DNA of 64,000 nt. Origin: Acridotheres tristis (Eukaryota; Chordata; Aves; Passeriformes; Sturnidae). Made by a program: the position numbers and the translations under genes. This document shows, one piece after another, positions 36,471-46,606 of this stretch (within the stretch, counting starts at the first letter, position 1; each line of letters begins with the position of its first letter). The notes beneath the pieces are model-generated. The model made no database searches, was not told the origin of the DNA, and saw only the letters and a list, made by a program, of their open reading frames with translations. The stretch is taken from contig CM072884.1 of the NCBI GenBank assembly GCA_037013685.1, positions 107,001,548 to 107,065,547 on the forward strand. Reading direction: 5' to 3'.

Positions 36471-37429
36471 CCTGTTAGACAAAACCTTTCTATATTGAAA
36501 GAAGTCCTTCTTTGGGGGAAATCAGTCCTGTGTCCATTAGGCAAATTGCTTCTCACAGCCTATGAACTCCTTTTGAAATCTGTCCTGAACCCCCATGGTT
36601 CTAAATGTTTATCAGTTTCAGGTGATCGCCAGTCAGAACTATTTTTAAAACTCGTCAGGAATGAATAGTTTATTTTTAAAATGCTGGAATATTCAACAAG
36701 ATAAAATCCATTTGCTTAGAGACTTCTTGTGCAGCTAATCAGCTCAGTAATGCATCGTTTTGATAGAAAGCTCTCTCCTCTTTGCTTGGTAAACATGGCA
36801 TACATTATTCCTTTCTGCATGATGATGTTAAATAAGGGAAACATGCTGCAGACAGGGTGGTTTCCTGTGCTGCTGATTTGATTCAGGCAGTTTTCAGATG
36901 ACAAGATCTCAGATGCAGGAGGGATGTGGTGACTACCTGTGGGGGTTACAAGCAGTCCTGCCACTGCCTGCCTTGGTCTCACCACTTGGCCTAAAGTTCA
37001 TTAATTTTAGGCCTCAGGAAGGGCTGTGGGGTTTTCAGATTAGATTTGTTATGTGACTCCCATTCTGTGGGAAATGGTCAACAGCATAATCTTGTGTGGA
37101 CCCACCAAGCTTCTGGACTCCTAACACAGAGGCAAACAGAGGGAATCCAGGCAGGCAGGATTAGCTGGCAAACACACCTAGTTGTGATGTAGGAAGAGCC
37201 GGAGGACAGGAGATTGTGGGCGAACACGCTGGCAGAGCTGAATCAGATGTTCGTTCCAAGGAGGGAAGGAGCTGGCTGCAGCCTGCAAAGGATGCTGGCA
37301 GCAAGGAGAGCCAGGGATCCATTCCACAATCTGCTCTACAGAGAGCCAGGATGTGATTTGGGGTGTAAAGCTGTATTAGTGTCCAAAGTGCTGCTTGGCT
37401 CACACAGGAATCCTTTGTGTCCTTAATGA

Positions 37430-37700
37430 AGGGAAAAAGCAGGGCTTTATTCCGAAGCTTTGTGTATAATCAGATGCCATGTTGTAAGGCTCTGGAAAAC
37501 ACACCAGAAATAATAATTGGGAGGAAATAAAAGGTTTAGTTCAAAACAGTGTGTGATTTAAATAAGAAGTGAAAAAGAAAGTGCGCAGGATTTGAGCATC
37601 GGAAGAATGAACTTTTAATTCATTTGCATTGAGATTACAGGGGGAGGGGCAGCATTTAAACTGGTATAAAAAACTAGTTTAGATGTAAATGAGAGATAAT
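37430..37700. promoter_or_regulatory. AT-rich CNE-like block
   Basis: Repeat-free AT-rich DNA with TAATAATTGG (homeodomain/SOX-like), GATTTAAATAAG, and CTTTTAATTCATTTGCAT containing an ATTTGCAT octamer at 37622-37629. Retained CpGs occur (CCGAAGC, GCGCAGG, ATCGGAAG). No long frame runs through it. Inferred regulatory. Confidence 0.35.
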
Positions 37701-40700
37701 GGTCTTTGGTAAGGAAATAAGCAGGGGGATGAACTTTGGCCGTCAGGAGCCCGAAGAAAGTCCTGGCGTTGTCGCTGGAGCTGGAAGCCCCAGATGCAGT
37801 AATTAGCAATGAGTTTGCAGATCTCAGCACCGGTAGAACAAAAGGGCATCGCTGTGGAGCTGGGCTGCCAGCTGGGAGAAGGGGAGGTGAGCTGGTGCAC
37901 CACAAGGGTTCATTACCCAGCGGTTTGCAGAGGGGAAAAGAAAAGATCCGAGGCTGCAGCCTGGGGCAGGCATAAAAGCAATCTGGGGTTTGTGGGGTTT
38001 AACAGTTCCCAGAGCCCTGGCATTTTCAGCTGAAAAATTCCCTCAGCAACTGAGCCAAAGGGGTCGGGATTTTTCAATAGGTCTTGCGATGCCCATGGAG
38101 ACAAGTGCTGCTATTCTTTAACCCTTAAAGGTTCAGTTGATTAGTTTGGAGCAGGGAAGCACACTGCTGGAGGGATGTGATTGGATTTGTAATCATCTCA
38201 TGTGCCTGTGCTCACCTCCTCAAGAAGGAAGAAGTAGGAAACAGGTCACAAACCCCTGCCTGCTGCAGCCATGCTGCTTCTTTCCCCCCTCAGCCCAGGG
38301 TAATGTTTGCTGCACAGGAAAAGTTAAAGTCATGTCCATCCAGCCCACATGCATCCCACATCCTGCACGGGTGTCATTAGCCAAAGTTTGGCCCGAGATC
38401 TGAGGTTTGTTACTGATATTATTTGTGTTTATTGGAGAAGAGCTGGTCCTAGTTTGCTCTGGGAAAAGCCCAGTCTTCCCCCCAGGGTCCTTCGGCTCAT
38501 GGAGGGATTGATTGATCTGCTTATTACTATCATGTTATTATTATTTAATTGCTCTCAAGGACTGGCCTCCCTGGAATGCAGCGTTTGTTTCTGCTGAGGC
38601 CATCATGGCCCAAATCCTCCTACCAGTGCAGCTCCTGGCGTAGCAACCCCCCTGCTCGAGAAAGAATGTGCCTGTGCTCCCTTCCCTGCGAGTGGTGCAG
38701 AGCCTTCACTACAGGCACTGCACCACTGATGAATGCTGCTTGTTGCCACCTCTCCGTGGCCCGCCTAATCCCAGCCAGATTTGTTATAGATTTACATGCA
38801 GAGTGACCTGGTTTCTGGGTCCTGTCAGGGAAAAAATAACTCTGTTGTCATCTGAGTGATGCATGAGGCAGGCAGCTCCCAGGTCAAGCCCAAGCTTCAC
38901 ATTCCCAGGACTGGTGGAAGAATGAGAATTAGCCTCCTGCTTCTGTGCCACTGCACTTAACACCCCATATGGCACCTAAATACAGCCGAGGGTCCCACCA
39001 GCCAAAGGTTCTGAACTCTCACAACATCACTGAGCAAGTCCTCATCCCTCGTGCCAGGCTTTCATGTTTTGCAGGTGCCATTCTTTTTTTTATTAGTTTC
39101 TTACCAACACATGTCAGGCAAAGTCTTGAAGCCCACCACAAGGTTCACTTCCTTTCTCCCTCCCTTCCTCCCTTCTCCATGCTAATCCCATTTCTCTGAA
39201 GCACTGTCTTTCAGCTCCTCTGCCCATGCACTGCCTGCTGTGCCCTCACCTACTGCCCACACTATTCTGAGGCCATTGCTCCTGCCCCACAGAGTGCCCA
39301 TGAGTGTCTGTGTGAGCAGGAGGAAGGGAAATAGGCTTACCGCAGTCTTCTGCAGCTGCTCAGAGCTCCAAGCAGCCCTGGCTTTGCAACATGGGTGCCA
39401 GGGTCCCATCTCTTGCTGATGGGCGCTAGGAAGCATTTCTGTGTCACTGCAAAAGGCATGGAGTGCCCTGGCAGGGGTTGTCCCCAGGGGGAGGAGGAAC
39501 AAGGGACAAGTTTCTCCTCCCTCCTAAACCTGGACTGGGAGACAACTCACTTCAAACCTGAGGCTGGAGCCTGGGCCCCAGCATGGAGCAGGTCAAGTCC
39601 AGCAGAAGGGACCTCCATGCCCAGGAAGAGCCCAGTCTGGGAAGCCACAGGCTGCACTGCCGTGTTTTCAGTGGAGTGTGAGAAGGAGGCATAAGGTCAT
39701 AACCCTCTGATCCCAAGAAGAGCAAGGGAGGGTTCTTCCAGATATCCAGTCCCTTCCCTGACACCCATGCCCCAGCATGTGCCTGAGCAAGCTGTTTGGT
39801 CTCCAAGGCTGGAAATGTGCCATATGGTACCCCTGGCCTTGGGGAGAGAGATGTCTCTGCTTCAGCCCAAGGTTTGCAAGCAAGCTGCTAGCTGAAAACA
39901 CAGACGTGGATGGAGAATTGATATTTGAAATTCAGAGGTGAATGGAGGAAAACCATGAGTCCCTCCTCGAAAGAGCAACATGCTGACATGGGCAGCAGCC
40001 ATCTGTCCACCGTGCTGGCTGGCCTGCTCCAGGCAGCGTGCAGCTGGCACTGCCAGGGGGAACAGCTCCGCTGTGCCGTGTCAGGCTGGGATTGTTTTAA
40101 CTTCCCTTTTATTGAAAAAAACTGCAGAGGTTCCCAGCCAGATTCACTGCTGGCATCGCCCTTAGCCACACAGCCAGAGCAATGCCAGGAGCAAATTCAG
40201 CTCCAGGATTTGACTGTCTTCCAAAATGTGGGTCGGCACCGGGAAAAGCCACTAAGATAGGATCCTCCTGACTACTGCACCACAGCTGCCCACAGCTGGG
40301 GGAAGGGAAAGGCCATGGATGACAGTAGAGGGGAGTGTAGGCAGGGGAGGGCTGTACATCCTGCAGAGCTGTTTGTAATAACCACTCTTAAAATGCTGCA
40401 CTGTATGGATTGGGATTGCAGGTGTTTCCCATACCTGTCATGTAAATTTCTGCTAATTTGGCAGCATTATAATCAGCTTTTTCTCCCTCGCTTTGCTTTT
40501 CCAAGCAAGGGGATTCTGGATCAGCAGACCCAGTTTACATGACACTTCACACCCTTCCCTCTGTGCATTTGGGAAGAGCAAGCAATCTTCAGTCTGGAAG
40601 ACAGAGCTTGTTTGGAACTTGTGCCTAATTCCCAGAAACTCAGAGCTGAGCACCCACCACCCAAGCTCAGGGGAATCTTGCACCAAGATGAGCCATGCTG

Positions 40701-41419
40701 CATTTGTTGACCTCTCTCCCCCTCCTAGTCCTCTCTCTCATTGTCCGGGTCTTTTTTAGGCAATTGAGAAGTGCTTTGTCATCCAGCAGGTCAGAGGAGC
40801 CCAGTCCTTTGTAGCTGGAAAATCTCAGAGCCACTGGAACTCCCAGCCAAGTTCCCCCCTCTGCTCCAGCACGGGTCTTGTCCCTCATTGCTAAGAGGAC
40901 AGTGACTCACACAGATTTGCCCAGCTCTGGGGCAGGGGGAGCCCCTGCCTCCCCCGGCCTCTTTGTCCATCACTGATTTTCATTTCCAAGCTGTCTCTTG
41001 ATTGCTAGTTTAAAAATTCCCCGCAGCCATTTCTGATGCGTCTCAGGTATAATCTCTCCAGGGAGGCTGTGCCCCCTCACCACACGCTCCCTGTGCTCCT
41101 GGAAAGGCCGGGCTGATTGCATTCATGCATCACTGTGCAAACCTACGTACTGCCACTTCCCTCCTGGGAGGATTTCACTGTCTGCAGGAGGATCCCTGAG
41201 GAGAGGAGGGCAGGGAAAGGATGAGCAGAGGAACAGCGGTGTCACCACTGGATGCTGGGGGCACGTTCAAGGCTGCTGGAGCAGGGGCAAAGGACACACT
41301 GAGGAAGGAGGAGAAAAAACAGGTAAAAAGGAAACACCTCAGGTCCTTTCTTCATGTGTCAAGGGGCTACATCAGCTATCCACACCACAGGTGAGTGTAC
41401 ATCTGGCCACACTTTGCCC

Positions 41420-41420
<1 letters not shown>
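37700..41420. other. No gene recognised
   Basis: Mixed sequence with unremarkable frames up to 111 codons. A small AT-rich segment at 38500-38560 contains a HOX/PBX-type TGATTGAT (38509-38516) followed by repeated ATTATTA words, and may be a short CNE. No transposable element was recognised. Confidence 0.4.

Positions 41421-41422
<2 letters not shown>

Positions 41423-41465
<43 letters not shown>
41423..41465. repeat. (TA)n microsatellite with (GTAT) tail
   Basis: A 33-base uninterrupted TA run (41423-41455) followed by GTATGTATGT. It is compound and probably polymorphic. Frames with Tyr-Ile repeats crossing it on either strand are artefacts. Confidence 0.95.
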
Positions 41466-41466
<1 letters not shown>

Positions 41467-43680
41467 AAAAATAGACAAATCTCTTGCACGTCTCTACCCT
41501 GCCTGGGGGTGAGAGCGCATCTGCTAACACACACTTTCCATGGAGGTTGGAGCAGAAAGGGAGCCTGTGGCCATCCTCTGTTGGGGGCAAAGCACGGCAG
41601 CAAAGCTCTGCATAACCTCCTGAACTTGGGGCTTCACAGCAAATTCCCCTCCTGCCCCAAAGGCAGCATGGGCACCATTTGGAGGCTCTGCAGCCACCCC
41701 TAAAATAACTCCAAGGTATCCCCCACCACAGCTGCACATTCATCCCCACTACCAGCACAGGCACACGCTCCGGCTGCTCCCATCCCACTCCTCAATTTTT
41801 ATCCAACGTCAACAGCTGCTCTGCCACGCAGGAGTGAGCCAGAGGAACTGCTGGCTTTAAACTGGCTCCTGGAGAGACCTCCCAGCTTGTAAATTTTCCA
41901 GTTAATCGTGTCCCAGTAGAGAGGACACTCAAAATCAGCAGCGCCCGGCACTCCGGAGCAGCACAGCCTCCTATGGGTACGAGTAATCCTTCAGAAAAGC
42001 ATCCAGGGGAGAGGGGAGTGCTTTTCCCTGTGCTCTCCATTTGCAAACTGCCAGCCCGTGATGGCTCTTCCAGCGTCACTGTTATCACCATTCCTTTTCC
42101 AGAGGCAATTAGCCTGCTTCCCCTGCTGTTTGCACAGGCCTCACAGGCAGCAACAGGGAGACAGAAAGATGGGAAGTTAAACATGATTGCAGAGCCACAA
42201 AATCAACAGGAGGACAGCAGGGGCTGGGCGTTGCCTGAAATGGGATGTAAAGCCCGTTTTCTTTCATTCAGCAACAGATTGATTCCCAGCCCAGAGGGAG
42301 CCGCTGGCTGTAGGTCAAATGGCACATTGTCTTCCCACCGTTGAGTTTTTGCTCTGCCAAAACCAGCTTTTATCAAGAGTGATAACAGACCTCCTGGGCC
42401 TGGAAAGCAACAGTCCTGTGACACTGTTCCCCTCCAGGACGTAGGTGATGGTGCCCCACACACCCGTGGAACATGGGGCAGTGATGACCGTCCCCTGCCC
42501 AAGGGCCATTGGGTTCCCTGGCTGTGCTGTCAGACTGCAGCACAGGCTGCCCTTGGGCAGTCTGCACCTCCTCAGTCAAAATGTCCCTCCAGTCCCTCTG
42601 TCTTCCTTCTAGGGTGTGAGAGGGTTTGGGTTATGCAGTGCTGGACCAGTGGGAGAAGGCCAGCACAGTGCTAATGTAACTCTTCGCATTTTTGTTTTCT
42701 TGCTGTCATCCTGCATTGTCAGAACCCACAAAATCCAGAAATGACCTGGATCCATGCTGACTCCATCCCAATTCCACTATAAGCAGCAGCAGGATGTAAA
42801 TGCTGAGTTTTGCCTGAATTTTAACATAATTCCTTGATTTTGTTAGAATTCTCCAGCAGGCCACTGTGGAGGGGATATCTCTTCTCCACTGCCCTCTTGC
42901 TCCCTCTGTCCAGGCAGGCAGAGGAAGATGTGAATATGCTCATGCCCGAGCCCATGCTCTCCTGCTTTCAGTGAGGATTGTCCCATGGCAAAGGGAGGCA
43001 AGTCTCCTCCTGTTCTGCAAGGTTAGAGCTGCTGGGACATTCCCACCTCCTCCTGCCAAAAGCACTGCTGCTGAAATCGCACTGCTGCAAATAAAACCAT
43101 CTCCTGGCTAATTACTGGGGAACAGTTCACCTTCTATTTTTAGACCAGCTTGTAAGCTTGCATTGAAGATTACCCTGCTCCTGTTTTTCCCCTCCCTGCC
43201 TCTTTGCTGTACGTGCTTCTTTTTTCTCCCTTGCTGCAAATCGTGCTGAAGCAAGCTTGGCTTCCCGTGTGGTGGGGGAGCAGGGGGCAGCCTCCTGCCT
43301 GCAAGCCAAAAACAGTCATTCCAAAGCCATTGACACCAATTGTTTTAGCTTTAGGTGGAGAGGGAGCTCGGAGTCAGGAGCCTCTTCTCAGCTTGCCATG
43401 CCCAGCCTCTGCCTGCTGAGTGCTCCCTCCACCTGGCTACAGCCTGGGACCTGCTTCCATCTGCTCTGCACGCCGTTCAAATCGCCCTGTCCAAGTTCTA
43501 CACTCTTGCAAGACAAGAGGGACTGATAAAGAAAGGAAAAGACTGTCAGAGCCCTGGCCTGAGGAGCAATCAGTGCTTTCCGTGGAAGCAGGGGGCAGCT
43601 GGATGGGGAAGAGGGGGTGAAGGGATGGCCACACAGGCTGTAAATCCTGCTCTGAGCAGTGTGGCAGCCGCAGGAAGGCA
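41466..43680. other. No gene recognised
   Basis: GC-moderate sequence. The 138-, 130- and 123-codon frames overlap one another on opposite strands without a known domain. No repeats were recognised. Confidence 0.45.
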
Positions 43681-43689
43681 CGGCCAGGC

Positions 43690-43990
43690 ACCTCTGCTTG
43701 GCACAGACACTCTCACCCCGCCGTGCCCGCGGTCGCAGCAGAGAGCCGGGGCTGCTCCATCTGCCTGCCGAGCGGGACCGGCTGGCATCACAGCGGTGCC
43801 GGGGCTGCCTCGGGATGACAGCCCGCCCTACCAGGAGCCCTGAGCTCACAGGGCCTCCAGAGAGCAGGGGGGACACGTTCAAAGCCGCTCTGCAGCCCAG
43901 GGGCTGCGGGAGGCAGAGCCCCAGCCAGAGGCAGAGCGTCCAAGGCTGCCTGGCCGGGTTAACCTCGGTCCCCAAAGCCGGTTAGGCAAA
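43690..43990. promoter_or_regulatory. Moderately CpG-rich patch
   Basis: Roughly twenty CpGs in 300 bases by eye count (for example CCCCGCCGTGCCCGCGGTCG at about 43717-43736). It is higher than the surroundings but less dense than 45240-45630. The 195-codon minus-strand frame (43388-43975) and the 162-codon plus frame (43355-43843) cross it in several registers and are probably GC artefacts. Promoter or orphan island cannot be separated here. Confidence 0.3.
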
Positions 43991-44984
43991 TTAGCACGGC
44001 GTTTTCCCCGAGCTAATTAACTTCCCTCACAGCAGGACTAATGAGCTCCAGCTCAGCACTTGGCTGTGGCAGCCCAAGACAGGGGATGGCCTCCAGGGCT
44101 TGGGGCTCTCTGCAGCCTGCGGCATCAGCTGGAATCGGCTCCCTCCGGGAAATTCCTGCTCCCACACCCACTGCACAGCCCTGCTGGCCCAGGGCAGGAG
44201 CCTCAGTTTCCTCCGCTGGCTCTGGAAGCCACTGCAGTTTGGGGAGTGTGTGGGAGTGCCCCCTCGCACCAGGAAGGTTTGGGATTCTCCAGCCAGCAAT
44301 GTAATTCCAAGATCAAGCCTCGGCACCTCTGGGCAGCTCCGGAGGGACACAGGTGGGATTCTCTCTAGCCCGGGATGGCTGTTGGGGAGTTGCCTTTCAG
44401 CATGTCTCTTGACTTCTGGTGAACACGGGCACTGTCCAGCCCTATGTCCACTGCAGCCAGTGGCCAGTTTTGCATTCATTTCAGTGGCCAGTGAGGCAAA
44501 ATGTCTTCAGTATTTCCCTCCTCTCTTCCTGTCCCAACAAACCACATTTATTTTACCCTCGACTCTTCCGGGGATCGATGGGTCATCAAAATGATGAGTT
44601 AGTGCCTGTAGTGACAGTGGCACTTTCCATTACTGCTGATATACCCGGGGGACACATGTCTCCCAAAGACTCATCAAGGCTGGGAAATTCAACACAGAAG
44701 CTGAAACTGTCATTTGCAATGAAGCCACCCCAAAGCACAAGACCTGTACTGCAGGCAAGACCTTCCCAGACCTGCAAAGACCTCCCTGAACTCCTGGAGA
44801 GCTCCAGGGACACCAGCACAGGCAGCATGAACATGGAGCAGAGCACAGACTTGCACCTAGGCTCCTGCTGCTTTTGGTGGTATTCCCCTCTCCCTTTTCA
44901 CCGACTGATTTTCTCACGGAGAACCGCTTGGATAAACGCTTCTAGCTGGGGAATGATCCCTTTTCTTGTGTATGTCTCATAACT
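43991..44984. other. No gene recognised
   Basis: GC-moderate sequence with overlapping frames of 187, 164 and 150 codons on both strands. None shows a recognisable domain, signal peptide or ordered splice sites. Confidence 0.4.
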
Positions 44985-45180
44985 AGCAGATACGGTGGCT
45001 TTTTTTGAGATTGCATTATTATGACATTTTAATTGGCTCAGGACTATGCAAGTCTCAAAGCCAATTTGGCCCCAGCATTTTCAGGCAGAACTGTTTTCCG
45101 TCTCCATTTTGATAGATATTTTACATTGGCCAAAATGGCCTCGCATTAAATAAAACAAAACCTCCTCTTAGTTTAGCGCT
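44985..45180. promoter_or_regulatory. AT-rich CNE-like block beside a CpG island
   Basis: Between GC-rich flanks, this block has TTATTATGACATTTTAATTGG (44 kb side, about 45017-45036), a TTGGCCAAAATGGCC near-palindrome at about 45127-45141, and CGCATTAAATAAAAC. It contains no repeats and no long frame. Its position against the CpG island at 45240 suggests one regulatory module. Inference only. Confidence 0.35.
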
Positions 45181-45234
45181 CATGGGCGATCCATTCCCTT
45201 CCCTTCCTGCTTTAATTTCGGCCTGAAACCTGAG

Positions 45235-45635
45235 CCCTACCTGTCCCGGCCGTGGCCGAGCTGCCCGCCCGGGGATGGCTGCGGGGCCGGCTGCCTGTTC
45301 CCACTCGCCTTTGTTTCAGAGCCGTGCGGGAGACAGATCTGAGCCAGCGCACCGAGTAATTGCAGGATTTCAGGCAGAGACGAGGCTGCAAGTCGTGAAC
45401 TGCTAATGAGCGGGTGTGGATGGAAGGGGGCTGGCCAAGGGACACTTGGGCACGGCGGGGCGACAGCCGGCCGTGTGTCGTGGCAAGGGCAGCGGCTGCG
45501 CTGCTCCGGCGGAGCCGGGGGACGTGTCAGAAATGTGCCACACGTCGCGACGGCAGCGCAGCCGGCAGGGACACAAACGCCCGGCGGCAGCGCCGCCCGA
45601 GAGGAGCATCCCCGTGCGCGACAGCGCTAATCTTT
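45235..45635. promoter_or_regulatory. CpG island (strongest in the window)
   Basis: CpGs are densely packed over about 400 bases, including GGCACGGCGGGGCGACAGCC, CTCCGGCGGAGCCGGGGGAC, ACACGTCGCGACGGCAGCGC and CGCCCGGCGGCAGCGCCGCC. Such islands normally mark promoters of housekeeping or developmental genes, or orphan regulatory islands. I recognise no first exon, though any exon here could be non-coding. The frames crossing it (170 codons at 45414-45926 on +) are Arg/Ala/Gly-rich GC artefacts. TAATGAGCGGG lies within the left part. Confidence 0.6.
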
Positions 45636-45639
45636 AGTT

Positions 45640-46585
45640 TGTCACACCTGCACGGCTCCCCCGGCCTCCTGCAGCCCTGCCTCCTTCTTTTTTCCGAGGC
45701 ACTGGCTTTGATGACGCCTGACAGTCCAATGCTCCAGCTGCCGCTCCAACACCCTCCTGCTCCCGCCGGGCTGCCCTTCCTTGCCACACTGCCCGGCCAG
45801 GGGGCTGCTAGCCACAGAGCCCGCTGGCCCCAGGGACCGCTCTGCCGCCCTGTGCCTCACACACACACGCACACAAACAGATTTTTTGAGCTCCTGCAAA
45901 GCTGGAGGAGACCGTCTGGATGCTGAGTGCAGTGCTCACCCACCCTCCCCCCCGTCCTGCCCTCTGCAGTGACAGTGACAAGTGCCCGCAGCCACTGCGC
46001 GCTACCCGGCTCGTTAAGGTCACCGCCGGAGGGCTCTTAATCAGTGATAGCCAAAATCCACGGCTCGGAACAGCACAATGGCCCGTGCACGGCTCTAAAT
46101 CCAGAGACACAGAACACGCAGGCACCAGCCCAGGGCCACAACACACATCGTTTATCTGCTCCCCTGCTCGGCATCCTGCTCACCTTGCAACAGCAGAGCT
46201 GCGGAGACTCGCCAAGCACCAGAGGCAGAACGGGGAGAGATGCCAACTAATACCATGCTGCTGCCTACAGAGCCTGTCTGCCCCAGCCTTTCTTGGATGA
46301 GAAGTACTTTTGGTCGATTAAAACCCCTCCAGTTTGTGGCGTGTCTCAAAATCTTTTAGGTTTTGGCACGTTCCGAGCCAAGCTGCTGAGAGGTTCCTGG
46401 AAAGGTGCAGGATGCAGTGTCAGCCAGCTGCGATGGGGGTCAGCTCTGCAGCTGGAGGGCTGGGTAAGCTCTGCAGCTGGAGGGCTGGGTAAGCCCTGCC
46501 CTGGGCTTGGGTGTGACATACATGCTGTTCTCTGCGAAGTATCATCCCAGGATCTTGTGTCAACAATTTTCCTAGCTTTTCTCTC
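45640..46585. other. No gene recognised
   Basis: GC-rich sequence declining to moderate. It has a short CA-rich run near 45855-45880 and frames up to 131 codons without known domains. Confidence 0.4.
46443..46492. repeat. 25-bp perfect tandem duplication
   Basis: GCTCTGCAGCTGGAGGGCTG followed by GGTAA occurs twice head to tail without mismatch. It is probably a recent slippage product and inserts an extra GGGTAAG donor-like word. No function is evident. Confidence 0.9.
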
Positions 46586-46606
46586 TTTTTTTTTTTTTTT
46601 TTTTTT
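46586..46606. repeat. Poly-T run, 21 bases
   Basis: A 21-base uninterrupted T run following a TCTC-rich segment. Read on - it could be taken for a poly(A) tail, but no AATAAA precedes it at 10-30 bases and the adjoining sequence matches nothing I recognise. Confidence 0.9.

Noticed and set aside
43388..43975. 195-codon minus-strand frame, partly over a CpG-rich patch
   Set aside because: Other registers on both strands are open over the same DNA, which points to stop-poor GC-rich sequence rather than coding.
44195..44250. Sense MIR-like phrase CCTCAGTTTCCTC
   Set aside because: Only one phrase matches. The flanks do not follow the MIR order, so it is probably coincidence.
44419..44982. 187-codon + frame
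   Set aside because: Overlapping frames on the opposite strand and no recognisable protein features.
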